Virus record (IMG/VR): IMGVR_UViG_3300025712_000024
Location: 1-29,524 of that record
Source of the DNA: a virus
DNA: 29,524 nt
Strand: one strand, 5' to 3'
Positions within the stretch are counted from its first letter, which is position 1, and every line of letters begins with the position of its first letter. Both the position numbers and the translations under genes were made by a program. The notes beneath the pieces were generated by a model. The model ran no database searches and was not told the origin of the DNA. It saw nothing but the letters and a program-made list of their open reading frames with translations. Positions 1-7,723 of the stretch are shown piece by piece.

Positions 1-117
1 CCACAAGCACAAAGAAGTCCTAAAAACTCACGTAAAGCTTGTTTATGTGAAGACAATACATATTCAACAAAGTGTTGTAAAGGCACTATAAGAAATCAAG
101 GAATCGGCAACATATAA
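1..117 (+). CDS. Small Cys-rich phage protein, 3' part (5'-truncated by the contig edge)
   Basis: The frame is open from base 1 and stops with TAA at 115-117. It encodes the last 38 residues of the 46-residue protein that is complete at 29360-29500, so it is the same gene seen twice because of the terminal overlap, not a second gene. The only difference is Arg instead of Ser at residue 13 of the full protein. The Cys pattern C-L-C, then Y-S-T-K-C-C, is intact. See the entry at 29360 for the description. Confidence 0.75.
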   Translation, partial: PQAQRSPKNSRKACLCEDNTYSTKCCKGTIRNQGIGNI

Positions 118-141
118 TCCAAAAATGCAACAAACAATTTA
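1..141. repeat. Terminal direct repeat, left copy (assembly overlap of a circular genome)
   Basis: Bases 1-141 match 29384-29524 at every position except base 15 (A here, C at 29398). A repeat lying exactly at both contig ends is what a circular or circularly permuted molecule gives when assembled. The single mismatch is most simply a population variant. It changes codon 13 of the small Cys-rich protein from Ser (right copy) to Arg (left copy). A real fixed terminal redundancy cannot be excluded, but the P22 gp3-like small terminase fits headful packaging of permuted DNA. Confidence 0.9.
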
Positions 142-145
142 AAAT

Positions 146-159
146 AAAGTTAATATAGT
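146..159 (+). promoter_or_regulatory. Start-proximal motif AAAGTTAATATA before the gene at 160
   Basis: This is a variant (one base different) of AAAGTTATTATA found also at 2881, 20801 and 28750. It ends 2 bases before the ATG. All four instances precede virion genes. The closeness to the start favours a translation signal over a promoter. Confidence 0.45.
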
Positions 160-522
160 ATGGAACGACTAAATAAGATTTTTGCTGACTGGGCAAAAGA
201 TGACAAAAAAACGGAATTAGCTTCTGAAAAAGTAGAACTTGCAAGTGTGGCAGATTTAAAAAAATCGATAAGCGCTTTAGATAAAGAATTGGAATCTAAT
301 TTTAAAAAAAGAAATGCATTTTTTAAGGCAAAACAAGATTATTCAAATTCTATTAAAAATATTGAATCAATAAGAAGTGCTGCAAATAAAGAGGCAAAAG
401 CTTTCGCCAAAGCTGCAAAAGATTTAGGTTTAACGCCAGATAGCGTAAAAGAATATAAAGAAGCACTTTTTATTGTTGATTCAGCTAAAAAAGATTTGGC
501 AGATGCTAAAAAACTATTATAA
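160..522 (+). CDS. Helical coiled-coil protein in the capsid-assembly cluster
   Basis: This 120-residue protein is rich in Lys, Ala, Glu and Asp, with long stretches predicted by eye to be helix or coiled coil (about residues 20-120). It has no signal peptide, membrane segment or catalytic motif. On the closed circle it follows the XkdF-like protease and the small Cys-rich gene, and it precedes the scaffold-like protein and the capsid gene. Position and composition suggest a capsid-assembly helper or second scaffold-type protein, but I do not recognise the family. The start is preceded by the motif AAAGTTAATATA, which also occurs before three other virion genes. Confidence 0.75.
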   Translation: MERLNKIFADWAKDDKKTELASEKVELASVADLKKSISALDKELESNFKKRNAFFKAKQDYSNSIKNIESIRSAANKEAKAFAKAAKDLGLTPDSVKEYKEALFIVDSAKKDLADAKKLL

Positions 523-548
523 GATAAACACGAATAATTAAATAAGCT

Positions 549-1184
549 ATGAACAATAAAGCAATACTAAACAAAGTAAGAGAACTTCTTGGAATGGAAG
601 TTAAACTTGAACAACGTAAATTAGAAGATGGTGTAACAATCATTGAAGCAGATGAATTTGCACCAGAAAACGAGGTCGTTATAATTACAGAAGACGAACA
701 AAGAATTCCACTTCCAATCGGAGAATACAAAATGGATGATTCTAAAATTTTAGTTGTTACTGAAGAGGGTTTGATCGCAGAAATCAAAGAAGAAGCAGCT
801 GAAGAAGAAGAAGAAGTAATTGAAGAAGAAGCTAAAAAAGACTACGACGAAAAAGAAGAAGAAATGGCAGACGAAGCAAAGCCTGTTAAAAAAGTAGTTG
901 AATCAATCGTAAAAGAAACTTTCTTTAATGAAATCGAAACTTTGAAAAAAGAAAACGAAGAACTTAAAGCAAAACTTCAAAACCTTTCTAAAGTAGAAAC
1001 TACTGAAGAAACAGAAGAAGTTGTTGAGGACGAAAAAACGGAACTTTCTACAGAAGAACTTGATCCAGCAGTTAAGCCAATTTCTTTCAATCCAGAAAAT
1101 AAGGAAGTAAGAGAAAAAATGTTATACGCACAAAACAGAACAGAAACTACTTTAGATAGAATCTATAAAAAATTAAATAAATAA
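549..1184 (+). CDS. Probable capsid scaffold protein
   Basis: This 211-residue acidic protein lies immediately upstream of the major capsid gene. Three parts are visible: an N-terminal beta-rich segment (about residues 15-80; DGVTII and a PLPIGEY-type stretch); a Glu-rich linker (about 80-110); and a heptad-like coiled coil with LKKENEELKAKL (about 130-150). A conserved-looking tail, ISFNPENKEVREK, follows near residue 180. Acidic coiled-coil proteins in this position are typically scaffolds that fill the procapsid and are removed by the prohead protease, here probably the protein at 28764. The role is inferred from position and composition. A capsid-associated structural protein is the alternative. 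Confidence 0.75.
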   Translation: MNNKAILNKVRELLGMEVKLEQRKLEDGVTIIEADEFAPENEVVIITEDEQRIPLPIGEYKMDDSKILVVTEEGLIAEIKEEAAEEEEEVIEEEAKKDYDEKEEEMADEAKPVKKVVESIVKETFFNEIETLKKENEELKAKLQNLSKVETTEETEEVVEDEKTELSTEELDPAVKPISFNPENKEVREKMLYAQNRTETTLDRIYKKLNK

Positions 1185-1210
1185 ATAATAATAATTAAAA
1201 CCTAAAAATT

Positions 1211-2146
1211 ATGGCAGATCAGCCGACATTTCCAGGTAGCACTTATGCAGGATTAGCAGCAGGAAAATACATTTCCGCAGCTCTTTTAAGTGCGCCTACA
1301 ATTGAAAACGGTGGCGTTACCGTTCTTGAAAACGTCAAAGGAAAATCAGTATTACAAACTATTGATACTAACGACTTATTCCAAGATGCAACTTGTGATT
1401 TTGACGAAACACGTACTGTAACAATGGGCGAAAGCATATTAACTGTTAAAGATATGCAAGTAAATTTACAACTTTGTAGAAGCCAGTTTCACGACACGTT
1501 TTCAGCAATTGAGATGGGTGCTTCTGCTTTTGCAGATATTCCTAAATCTTTTGAAGATTACTTATTAGGATATGTTGCTTCTAAAGTTGCAGCTTCTAAT
1601 GAAACTTTATTGTGGACAGGTGTTGCAGGTGCTAACGCATACGATGGTATCGTTACTTTATTAAACGCAGCAGGATTGCCAGCAGCACAAGATATTACGG
1701 CAGTAGCTTCTACGGCAGCTAACGTAATCGATGAAATGGGGTCTGTAATTTCAGCCGTTCCTACAACTGTGTGGGGAAATGAGGATTTGAAATTGTATGT
1801 ATCTTCCAATATCGCCCGTAATTACGTGCGCGCACTCGGAGGATTCGCAGCAGCAGGACTTGGTGCAAATGGTACAGACAACAAAGGTACACAATGGTAT
1901 ACAAACGGAAGCTTGTCATTCGATGGTATTCCTGTTTTTGTTGCTAACGGAATGGCAGATAATACAATGGTAGCAGCACAGACTTCTAACTTGTATTTTG
2001 GAACGTCTTTATTGTCAGATTGGCAAGAAGCTTCTGTAATTCCAGTTCATTTATATGATGGATCTGATAATGTAAGAATCGTTATGAGAATGCAAGTAGG
2101 CGCACAAGTAGGAATAGCTAACGATTGTGTAGTTTATTCAGTATAA
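1211..2146 (+). CDS. Major capsid protein
   Basis: This 311-residue protein is assigned as the main shell subunit. It begins MADQPTFPGSTYAG and contains a long helix-like stretch around residues 95-135 (QLCRSQFHDTF), a glycine/alanine-rich central part and a C-terminal beta segment (VRIVMRMQVGAQVG). These fit an HK97-fold capsid protein of the Bacteroidota phage type. It sits between the scaffold-like gene and a strong terminator, and has regular codon use with many G/C third positions compared with its neighbours, as expected for a highly expressed gene. A structure prediction showing the HK97 fold would settle the call. Confidence 0.85.
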   Translation: MADQPTFPGSTYAGLAAGKYISAALLSAPTIENGGVTVLENVKGKSVLQTIDTNDLFQDATCDFDETRTVTMGESILTVKDMQVNLQLCRSQFHDTFSAIEMGASAFADIPKSFEDYLLGYVASKVAASNETLLWTGVAGANAYDGIVTLLNAAGLPAAQDITAVASTAANVIDEMGSVISAVPTTVWGNEDLKLYVSSNIARNYVRALGGFAAAGLGANGTDNKGTQWYTNGSLSFDGIPVFVANGMADNTMVAAQTSNLYFGTSLLSDWQEASVIPVHLYDGSDNVRIVMRMQVGAQVGIANDCVVYSV

Positions 2147-2165
2147 TATAAATCAGATTAAAGAA

Positions 2166-2193
2166 AGGTAGGTAAAAGTACCTGCCTTTTTTT
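2166..2193 (+). terminator. Rho-independent terminator after the capsid gene
   Basis: A 9-bp stem (AGGTAGGTA at 2166-2174 with TACCTGCCT at 2179-2187, one G-T pair) encloses a 4-base loop and is followed by seven T residues including the stem end (2187-2193). It sits 20 bases after the capsid stop codon. It probably sets high capsid mRNA relative to downstream genes, with readthrough or a further promoter supplying the tail tube gene. Confidence 0.9.
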
Positions 2194-2213
2194 ATTCATA
2201 AAACTTTAAAAAA

Positions 2214-2786
2214 ATGAGTTGTGATATTACAAACGGACGTATAGAACAATGTAAAGATTCAGTAAGTGGATTAAAAGCGATTTACTTCGCCAATTTCGAC
2301 GATTTGGATTCTGACAATGTTGTATATGATGCCACAAACGGAGATGTTATTGACACTTGGCAACCAGCAGCACCTTTAAGCCTATACAAATACGAATTGA
2401 AGAGTACAACAAATTCTTTTACTACGGCCATAGAAAGCAGTAGAGATAACGGAACGACGTTCTTCACTCAAACTTTAGTAGCTGCTTTAAAAAGACAAGA
2501 TTTTGCTACACACAAGAACGTAAAACTTCTTGCATACGGAAGACCAAGAATAATTGTTAGAACAATGACAGACCAATTTTTCTTAATGGGTCTTGATCAA
2601 GGCGCAGACGTTTCAGCAGGAGAAATTTCTTCTGGTGCAGCACTTGGAGATTTTAACGGATATTCTTTGACCTTTACGGCTATGGAAGAACTTCCAGCTA
2701 ACTTTATTGATGTAACAACCGAAGCAGGACTTGCTACGGCTTTTGCAGATGCAGGAGCAACTGACGCAGTTATTGTTACTTCTTAA
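2214..2786 (+). CDS. Probable major tail (tail tube) protein
   Basis: This 190-residue beta-rich protein lies alone between two terminators, next to the capsid gene, which marks an abundantly made virion component. The segments YKYELKSTTNSFTTAIESSRDNG-like (shortened here) and the later MGLDQGADVSAGEISSG and DFNGYSLTF stretches alternate strands and turns as in tail tube subunits. No catalytic motif or membrane segment is present. In Bacteroidota phages a protein of this kind commonly follows the capsid gene. I infer tail tube; a capsid decoration protein is the main alternative. Confidence 0.7.
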   Translation: MSCDITNGRIEQCKDSVSGLKAIYFANFDDLDSDNVVYDATNGDVIDTWQPAAPLSLYKYELKSTTNSFTTAIESSRDNGTTFFTQTLVAALKRQDFATHKNVKLLAYGRPRIIVRTMTDQFFLMGLDQGADVSAGEISSGAALGDFNGYSLTFTAMEELPANFIDVTTEAGLATAFADAGATDAVIVTS

Positions 2787-2815
2787 GATTCTTTCTTATA
2801 CCTTTCATAACAAAG

Positions 2816-2841
2816 AGGCACTTTTCGGAGTGCCTTTTTTT
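2816..2841 (+). terminator. Rho-independent terminator after the tail tube gene
   Basis: The stem AGGCACT (2816-2822) pairs with AGTGCCT (2829-2835) around TTTCGG, which can form a UUCG-type tetraloop closed by a U-G pair. The T-run extends to 2841. It isolates the tail tube transcript. Genes from 2899 onward therefore need readthrough or a promoter in the 2842-2898 spacer. Confidence 0.9.
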
Positions 2842-2898
2842 GTTTACATAAACACGAATTAAAAACAAAATATTTAAAAAAAAGTTATTATAGTAGAT
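2842..2898 (+). promoter_or_regulatory. AT-rich spacer with two shared motifs before the portal operon
   Basis: After the terminator this spacer holds ACATAAACACGAATTAAAA (2846-2864), nearly repeated at 7282 before another virion gene, and AAAGTTATTATA (2881-2892), repeated before the genes at 160 (one base different), 20815 and 28764. No TAnnTTTG host box is visible. Because a terminator lies just upstream, a phage-specific promoter here is plausible. The second motif sits so close to the ATG that a role in translation is equally likely. Confidence 0.5.
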
Positions 2899-3249
2899 AT
2901 GATTATTTTACAACCGATAGCAACAGAACAAAGTTTTAGCTTTATACCAAGAAGCCAAACTTATGACACGTTATATATCACAGGAGAATCTACAAACGTA
3001 ACAACTGAAATAACAATAACAAGTTTTGCAAATGGAGATTACTACGATACAATAAACGCAACTTTTGTTAATGGCTTATTCAATTTAGTAAACAATACTT
3101 TTTACACTTTGGAACTAAAAAACGGAACAACGATAGTACACAAGGATAGAATCTTTGTAACGGATCAAACGCCTGTTGTAAACTATTCAGTAAATGACGG
3201 AGAATTTACTTCAAACGTCAGTAACAACGAATTTATTATTTATGAGTAA
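2899..3249 (+). CDS. Small beta-rich virion-associated protein, function unknown
   Basis: This 116-residue protein is made of short alternating hydrophobic and Thr/Asn-rich segments (for example TEITITSFANGDYYDTI), suggesting a single beta-sandwich domain. It has no signal peptide or catalytic residues that I recognise. It is the first gene after the 2816 terminator, and its last codons overlap the portal start (ATGAGTAA: portal ATG at 3242, this stop at 3247-3249), so the two are translationally coupled. Position suggests a head or neck accessory protein. I do not recognise the family. Confidence 0.7.
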   Translation: MIILQPIATEQSFSFIPRSQTYDTLYITGESTNVTTEITITSFANGDYYDTINATFVNGLFNLVNNTFYTLELKNGTTIVHKDRIFVTDQTPVVNYSVNDGEFTSNVSNNEFIIYE

Positions 3250-5008
3250 TAACATACACGTATTAGAATTAAGTGGCTACGAAGCGCCTGTAATCAAAGA
3301 ATCTAAAAGAGAAGATTGGGTTGAATTTGGTACGGATAATAACTACTATCAGTATTTAATCGACAGATACACGAATAGCACTACTAACAACGCCATAATA
3401 AACAACATCACTCGTTTAGTATACGGAAGAGGTTTAAGTGCAACAGACGCATCAAGAAAGCCTAATGAGTACGCACAAATGATGTCACTATTCAATAAAG
3501 ATTGTGTTAGGCACTTATGTACTGATTTAAAGTTGTTAGGACAATGTGCCGTTCAAGTCATATACACGAAAGACAGAAAGAAAATTGCACAAGTACATCA
3601 TATACCTGTTCAATTATTACGTGCTGAAAAGTGTAACGAAGAGGGCAAAATTGAAGCTTACTATTATAGTGACGATTGGACAGATTTAAGAAACTACAAG
3701 CCAAAAAGAATACCTGCGTTTGGATGTTCAAAAGAAGATATTGAAATCTATTTTATAAAGCCATATAGTGTAGGAATGAAGTATTATTCTTTGGTAGATT
3801 TTATCGGCGGTATTCCTTATGCAGTTTTAGAAGAAGATATTTCTGAATACTTAATAAACGAAGTAGAAAACGGATTTAGTGGAAGAAGTGTAGTAAACTT
3901 CAATAACGGAGTGCCAAGTGAAGATCAACAACAAATAATAAAAAACAAAGTACAAAGCCAATTAACAGGAATGAGTGGCGAAAAGTTAATAGTAGCTTTT
4001 AACAACAATGCAGAATCAAAAACAACAGTAGATTCTATGCCTGTAAATGATGCACCAGATTTGTATAGTACTTTATCGGAAGAGTGTTTAAGAAAAATAA
4101 TGTTAGCACACAATGTAACGAGTCCTTTATTGTTTGGCATAGCATCGTCTAATGGATTTAGCAGTAATTCAGACGAATTAAAAGACTCGTTTGCGTTGTT
4201 TTCAAATATGGTAATTGCACCAATGCAAGAACTTTTGTTGGATGCTTTCGATCAGATACTTGCATATAACGGAATAGCTTTAAACTTATTCTTTAGAACG
4301 TTAAAACCTTTGGAGTTTGTAGATTTAGAAAACGTACAAACAGAAGAACAAATACAAGAAGAAACAGGATTAGAATTAAGTGGCGATTTTGTAGGCAAAG
4401 AACTCATAGAACTTGGCGAAATGCCTAAAGCTGATTGGTTGCTTATAGATGAATTTGAAGTAGACTACGATACAGACGAAGACGAAAATACGTTACTTTC
4501 AAGCGACATAAAAACGGAATTAAGCCTAAAAGATAGATTAATAAATTTAGTAAGTACAGGAACGGCTTTTCCAAACGCAAAAAGTACACAAGACGATGTA
4601 ATTGATGGAATTAAATTTATTACACGTTATGTTTATGCAGGAAAAACAGGTGGCAATAGTGGAAAAGGCAGAGAATTTTGCGAAAATATGATGAATGACA
4701 AACGAGGAAACAAGATATATCGTAAAGAAGACATCATAAGAATGAGTGGACAATCTGTAAATCCAGGCTTTGGTGTTGATGGCGCTAATACTTATTCGAT
4801 ATGGCTTTACAAAGGTGGGCCGAATTGCTATCACAGATGGAATAAACAAGTTTATGTAGCTTTTGAGGGTACAGGAATTGACGTTAAAAGTCCTTTAGCA
4901 TCACGTATATCAAGTGCAAAAGCAGCTAAATACGGATATATAATTAAAAATCCAAATTTAGTAAGCCAACGACCTATTGATATGCCTAATCAAGGATATA
5001 AAAAATAA
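3242..5008 (+). CDS. Portal protein with a MuF-like C-terminal extension
   Basis: This 588-residue protein combines a portal-type core (about residues 1-425) with a separate C-terminal domain (about 430-588). The core begins with a NNYYQYLIDRY segment and contains a helix-rich LAHNVTSPLLFG/SNSDELKDSFALF region, both typical of Bacteroidota portals. The C-terminal part has FCENMM, YRKEDIIRMS (from residue 493), VNPGFG and YKGGPNCYHRW (Cys529, His531). This arrangement resembles the C-terminal domain of Mu gpF/SPP1 gp7 minor head proteins, which bind the portal. I start at 3242 because that ATG overlaps the preceding stop; a more upstream in-frame start would read far into the previous gene. 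No separate minor head gene is seen, consistent with fusion. Confidence 0.85.
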   Translation: MSNNIHVLELSGYEAPVIKESKREDWVEFGTDNNYYQYLIDRYTNSTTNNAIINNITRLVYGRGLSATDASRKPNEYAQMMSLFNKDCVRHLCTDLKLLGQCAVQVIYTKDRKKIAQVHHIPVQLLRAEKCNEEGKIEAYYYSDDWTDLRNYKPKRIPAFGCSKEDIEIYFIKPYSVGMKYYSLVDFIGGIPYAVLEEDISEYLINEVENGFSGRSVVNFNNGVPSEDQQQIIKNKVQSQLTGMSGEKLIVAFNNNAESKTTVDSMPVNDAPDLYSTLSEECLRKIMLAHNVTSPLLFGIASSNGFSSNSDELKDSFALFSNMVIAPMQELLLDAFDQILAYNGIALNLFFRTLKPLEFVDLENVQTEEQIQEETGLELSGDFVGKELIELGEMPKADWLLIDEFEVDYDTDEDENTLLSSDIKTELSLKDRLINLVSTGTAFPNAKSTQDDVIDGIKFITRYVYAGKTGGNSGKGREFCENMMNDKRGNKIYRKEDIIRMSGQSVNPGFGVDGANTYSIWLYKGGPNCYHRWNKQVYVAFEGTGIDVKSPLASRISSAKAAKYGYIIKNPNLVSQRPIDMPNQGYKK

Positions 5009-5014
5009 CAAGAT

Positions 5015-5515
5015 ATGGCAAAAGCACTATTAATAAGCAGACAAGATGCGATTCGTTTCACAAATATGAACGGAAACATAGACACGGATAAATTTATTCA
5101 GTACGTTTCGATCGCACAAGATATACATATTCAATCAATGTTAGGAACTAAACTACTTGAAAAACTACAAGCAGAAATAATTGCAGGAACTTTGGCAAAT
5201 CCGTATAAAGACTTATTAGAAATTTACATAAAACCTGCCTTAATTCACGCAAGTATGTTAGAGTTCTTGCCTTTTAGTGCAGTAACTATTGCAAACAAAG
5301 GCGTATATAAACACGGAGCAGAAAATTCAGAAACGGTAAGTAAAGAAGAAATAGATTTTTTAGTAGAAAAACAACGACAGACTTATATGCACTACAAAGA
5401 AAGGTTTGTAGATTATATATGCGACAATAGTAGCACGTTTCCAGAATACAATACAAATACAGGAAGTGATATGAGTCCAAACGAAAGTACAAATTTTACT
5501 GGTTGGATTTTATGA
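5015..5515 (+). CDS. Probable head-tail connector (adaptor) protein
   Basis: This 166-residue protein starts seven bases after the portal stop. It is mainly helical (residues about 25-100), with a middle segment LLEIYIKPALIHASMLEFLPF. A conserved-looking VTIANKGVYKHG turn is followed by a charged helix. Short all-helical proteins directly after the portal are usually adaptor or connector proteins (gp6/gp15-like) that bind the portal exit and receive the tail. No enzyme motif is seen. The role is inferred from position and predicted helicity. Confidence 0.65.
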   Translation: MAKALLISRQDAIRFTNMNGNIDTDKFIQYVSIAQDIHIQSMLGTKLLEKLQAEIIAGTLANPYKDLLEIYIKPALIHASMLEFLPFSAVTIANKGVYKHGAENSETVSKEEIDFLVEKQRQTYMHYKERFVDYICDNSSTFPEYNTNTGSDMSPNESTNFTGWIL

Positions 5516-5622
5516 AGAAACATTACACACCAAAAGAAAAGAACGTAAAACGTTTACAGACGTTTTTAAATAAATATTATGGCAGAAATAAAGATCAGCG
5601 ACCTAACGGCAAAGAGTGCTAA
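5512..5622 (+). CDS. Possible tiny basic protein overlapping its neighbours
   Basis: A 36-residue frame starts with ATG in an ATGA overlap with the connector stop (5513-5515) and runs 44 bases into the next gene. It is strongly basic (MKKHYTPKEKNVKRLQTFL at the start) and ends in Cys. The stop-start overlap, the A-rich upstream context and the presence of a Lys/Arg-rich helix favour a real gene. Its small size and the overlap with the gene at 5579 argue for caution. No function can be assigned. Confidence 0.4.
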   Translation: MKKHYTPKEKNVKRLQTFLNKYYGRNKDQRPNGKEC

Positions 5623-6436
5623 TTTAGCAAACACGGATTTATTTGTTATAGCAGAATCTGATGGTGCTGGTGGCTTCGTATCAAAGAAAATCACAGGTGC
5701 AGAAATATCGGCTATTGCTGGAGATAACATTTATTTAATAGATGGCACGATTAGAAGCAACAGAACGGTAGATTTAAACGGTGTTTACTTGGCTTTTCAA
5801 AATAGTGGCGCAGATGTATTTAAAATTAGTGCAGCTGATGTTATAAGCTTCAACAATGCTTATTCATTTCCTACGGCAGATGGAACGGCAGGACAAGTTC
5901 TTAAAACTGATGGTGCAGGAACTTTATCTTTTAACCAACCAACGACAGGATTATATGCACAAACGGTAGTTAGTGCAACACTAACAAACACAACAACAGA
6001 AACGAGTATAGTTGGAAGTGGAGTAGGAAGTTTAACAATACCAGCAGATCACTTTGTAGTAGGAGATTCTTACCACGCAAAAATTGGTGGCGAAATTTCA
6101 GCACAAAATGGCGACGATATCACAATAAGGATAAAAAGTGGTGCAACGGTATTAGCAACAACAGGCACTATTTCTTTAAGTCCTACGACTGGTTTAGGAT
6201 GGGAATGTGAAATAGATTTCACAATAGCAGCTATCGGTGCAAGTGGAAGTATTTGTACTAATGGGAATTTTGCATATACACGAAACACAGGAGGACTTGA
6301 GGGTTATGTATTTCAAGATGTAGAAGCTTTTGATTCAACTATTGCAAACACTATAGATATTACGGCAGAATGGGGACAAGCTAAAACACAAGACGAAATA
6401 CATAGTGCAAACTTTGTACTACATAAAACTTATTAA
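5579..6436 (+). CDS. Tail fibre or adhesin-type virion protein
   Basis: This 285-residue protein is rich in Gly, Ser, Thr and Ala with almost no long helices. An N-terminal KISDLTAKSANLANTDLFVI segment resembles anchoring regions of tail fibres. TADGTAGQVLKTDGAGTLSF (about residues 99-118) is a motif common in fibre and adhesin proteins just before a C-terminal domain. The last ~150 residues form a probable beta-sandwich. It precedes a LamG-domain protein, so the two probably form the host-recognition set. A decoration protein on the capsid is an alternative. Confidence 0.7.
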   Translation: MAEIKISDLTAKSANLANTDLFVIAESDGAGGFVSKKITGAEISAIAGDNIYLIDGTIRSNRTVDLNGVYLAFQNSGADVFKISAADVISFNNAYSFPTADGTAGQVLKTDGAGTLSFNQPTTGLYAQTVVSATLTNTTTETSIVGSGVGSLTIPADHFVVGDSYHAKIGGEISAQNGDDITIRIKSGATVLATTGTISLSPTTGLGWECEIDFTIAAIGASGSICTNGNFAYTRNTGGLEGYVFQDVEAFDSTIANTIDITAEWGQAKTQDEIHSANFVLHKTY

Positions 6437-6438
6437 TA

Positions 6439-7287
6439 ATGGCAAATACGATATATTGGGGACAGGCAGCAGTTGAAAACACGAATGGATTCGGAAAATC
6501 AGCAACAAATAATACTATAGATTTTGGCGAAGTTTGCGCAAATAGTTTGAGTCCAGAAACCAACTTAACAGGAACAGGTGCAACGCCAAGTTTTAGCAAT
6601 ACTCAAAGTATAGAGCTTGATGGAATGGATGCCTATGTTGATTGTAACAGTGCTGCAAGTTCTATTAGTGCAGATAATGAGGGAACAATTTCTGTATGGG
6701 TAAACCCTAATGATATTTCAAGTAATCAAACAATATTAAATTTTAGTGCATCCACACAAACAAGGCAATATTTAATTTTAAACTTAAGTTCATCACTTGG
6801 TTTTACTATTGATATGCGTACAACGTCTAACTCATCATCAGGATTTATTGTTTATGCTAATGTAAATCCTTTTAGCGTTGGAGCTTGGACGCATTTAGCA
6901 ATAGTACAAAATGGAGTAAGTCCACAATTATATGTTGATGGAGTGGCAGTAGCACAGACTTTTTTGGTGTCTACTAATGACCAAAAATGGTTAAACGATA
7001 TGGCAAGTTTTGACACTATAAACATAGGCAGAATTTTTACATCTGATTTAGACCAAAATTATTTTGATGGATTAGTAGACGAGGTTTCCTATTTCAGTAG
7101 TGCCTTAAGTTCAACTGACATAGAAACTATATACAACAATGGAGTTCCTAATGACATTAGTAGTCTATCGCCTGTTTCTTGGTGGCGTTTTGAGGGAACA
7201 GGAACAACTGCTATAGATAGTGGAACAGGTGGAAATGATGGAGTATTAGATAACACGGTAGTACGAAGCACAGATGTACCTACATAA
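6439..7287 (+). CDS. LamG-domain (concanavalin-like lectin) protein, probable receptor binding
   Basis: This 282-residue protein has a clear laminin-G/pentraxin-like domain (about residues 55-240). Visible pieces are ELDGMDAYVDC, GTISVWVNP, WTHLAIVQNG, QLYVDGVAV, NIGRI and FDGLVDEVSYFSSALS followed by IETIYNNG. A C-terminal WWRFEG...DSGTGGNDG repeat-like segment follows. Such domains bind glycans and are frequent on Bacteroidota surface and phage proteins. There is no signal peptide, as expected for a virion protein. It lies two bases after the fibre-like gene and probably binds a surface polysaccharide of the host. Confidence 0.85.
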   Translation: MANTIYWGQAAVENTNGFGKSATNNTIDFGEVCANSLSPETNLTGTGATPSFSNTQSIELDGMDAYVDCNSAASSISADNEGTISVWVNPNDISSNQTILNFSASTQTRQYLILNLSSSLGFTIDMRTTSNSSSGFIVYANVNPFSVGAWTHLAIVQNGVSPQLYVDGVAVAQTFLVSTNDQKWLNDMASFDTINIGRIFTSDLDQNYFDGLVDEVSYFSSALSSTDIETIYNNGVPNDISSLSPVSWWRFEGTGTTAIDSGTGGNDGVLDNTVVRSTDVPT

Positions 7288-7309
7288 AAACGAATTAAAA
7301 TAAAATAAA

Positions 7310-7561
7310 ATGCACGGATTTGAACATTACGGAATAATAGACATAGCAGCAGCAAACGCAGTAGACTATTCACAAGTTGGAGAAACAAGTATTGATACGA
7401 TTAGAATAAATTTAGCTTTAACTGAATTTGTTTTAAAATGGCATCACACACCAACATTTATAGAAGATGGAACAATAGTTCCTTTACAAACTTTAACACA
7501 CGAAGAGGCTTTGGCACTTATGCAAACGCCAGAATGGAGTGAAGAAATACCTGTTGAGTAA
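7310..7561 (+). CDS. Small unknown protein before the lysis genes
   Basis: This 83-residue acidic protein contains an N-terminal IIDIAAANAVDYSQVG segment and a second half with QTLTHEEALALMQTPEW. It has no membrane segment or signal peptide, and I recognise no family. Its stop overlaps the next start (TAATG), so it belongs to the same transcript as the small membrane protein and holin. The upstream spacer holds the AAACGAATTAAAATAAAATA element that resembles the one at 2846. Confidence 0.65.
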   Translation: MHGFEHYGIIDIAAANAVDYSQVGETSIDTIRINLALTEFVLKWHHTPTFIEDGTIVPLQTLTHEEALALMQTPEWSEEIPVE

Positions 7562-7722
7562 TGGATATTAGAAACCATCAAAACGTACTTGCAGTATTAT
7601 ATTTTCTTGCTGGATGCTTCTGTGCCTTTTCTTGTATGTTTACAAGTACAGAATTACACGTACAGGCGTTTGGTGTATTTCTATTATTTAAAATTATTTG
7701 GCTTATAACGGAACAACTTTAA
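7561..7722 (+). CDS. Small two-helix membrane protein, possible lysis accessory
   Basis: This 53-residue frame starts at the TAATG overlap and ends one base before the holin gene. Two hydrophobic stretches are visible: about residues 9-27 (VLAVLYFLAGCFCAFSCMF) and 36-50 (AFGVFLLFKIIWLIT). The connecting loop contains FTSTELHV. It is tightly packed between its neighbours. Its place directly before a holin suggests a second holin or antiholin, but this is inference only; no motif identifies it. Confidence 0.65.
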   Translation: MDIRNHQNVLAVLYFLAGCFCAFSCMFTSTELHVQAFGVFLLFKIIWLITEQL

Positions 7723-7723
7723 G

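Noticed and set aside
506-787. Minus-strand frame opposite the scaffold-like gene
   Set aside because: Product is a Ser/Ile-rich string caused by the Glu/Lys codons of the real gene; every well-supported gene is on the + strand.
3194-3241. Upstream in-frame start for the portal
   Set aside because: It would place 16 extra codons inside the preceding gene; ATG 3242 overlaps that gene's stop and has the better context.
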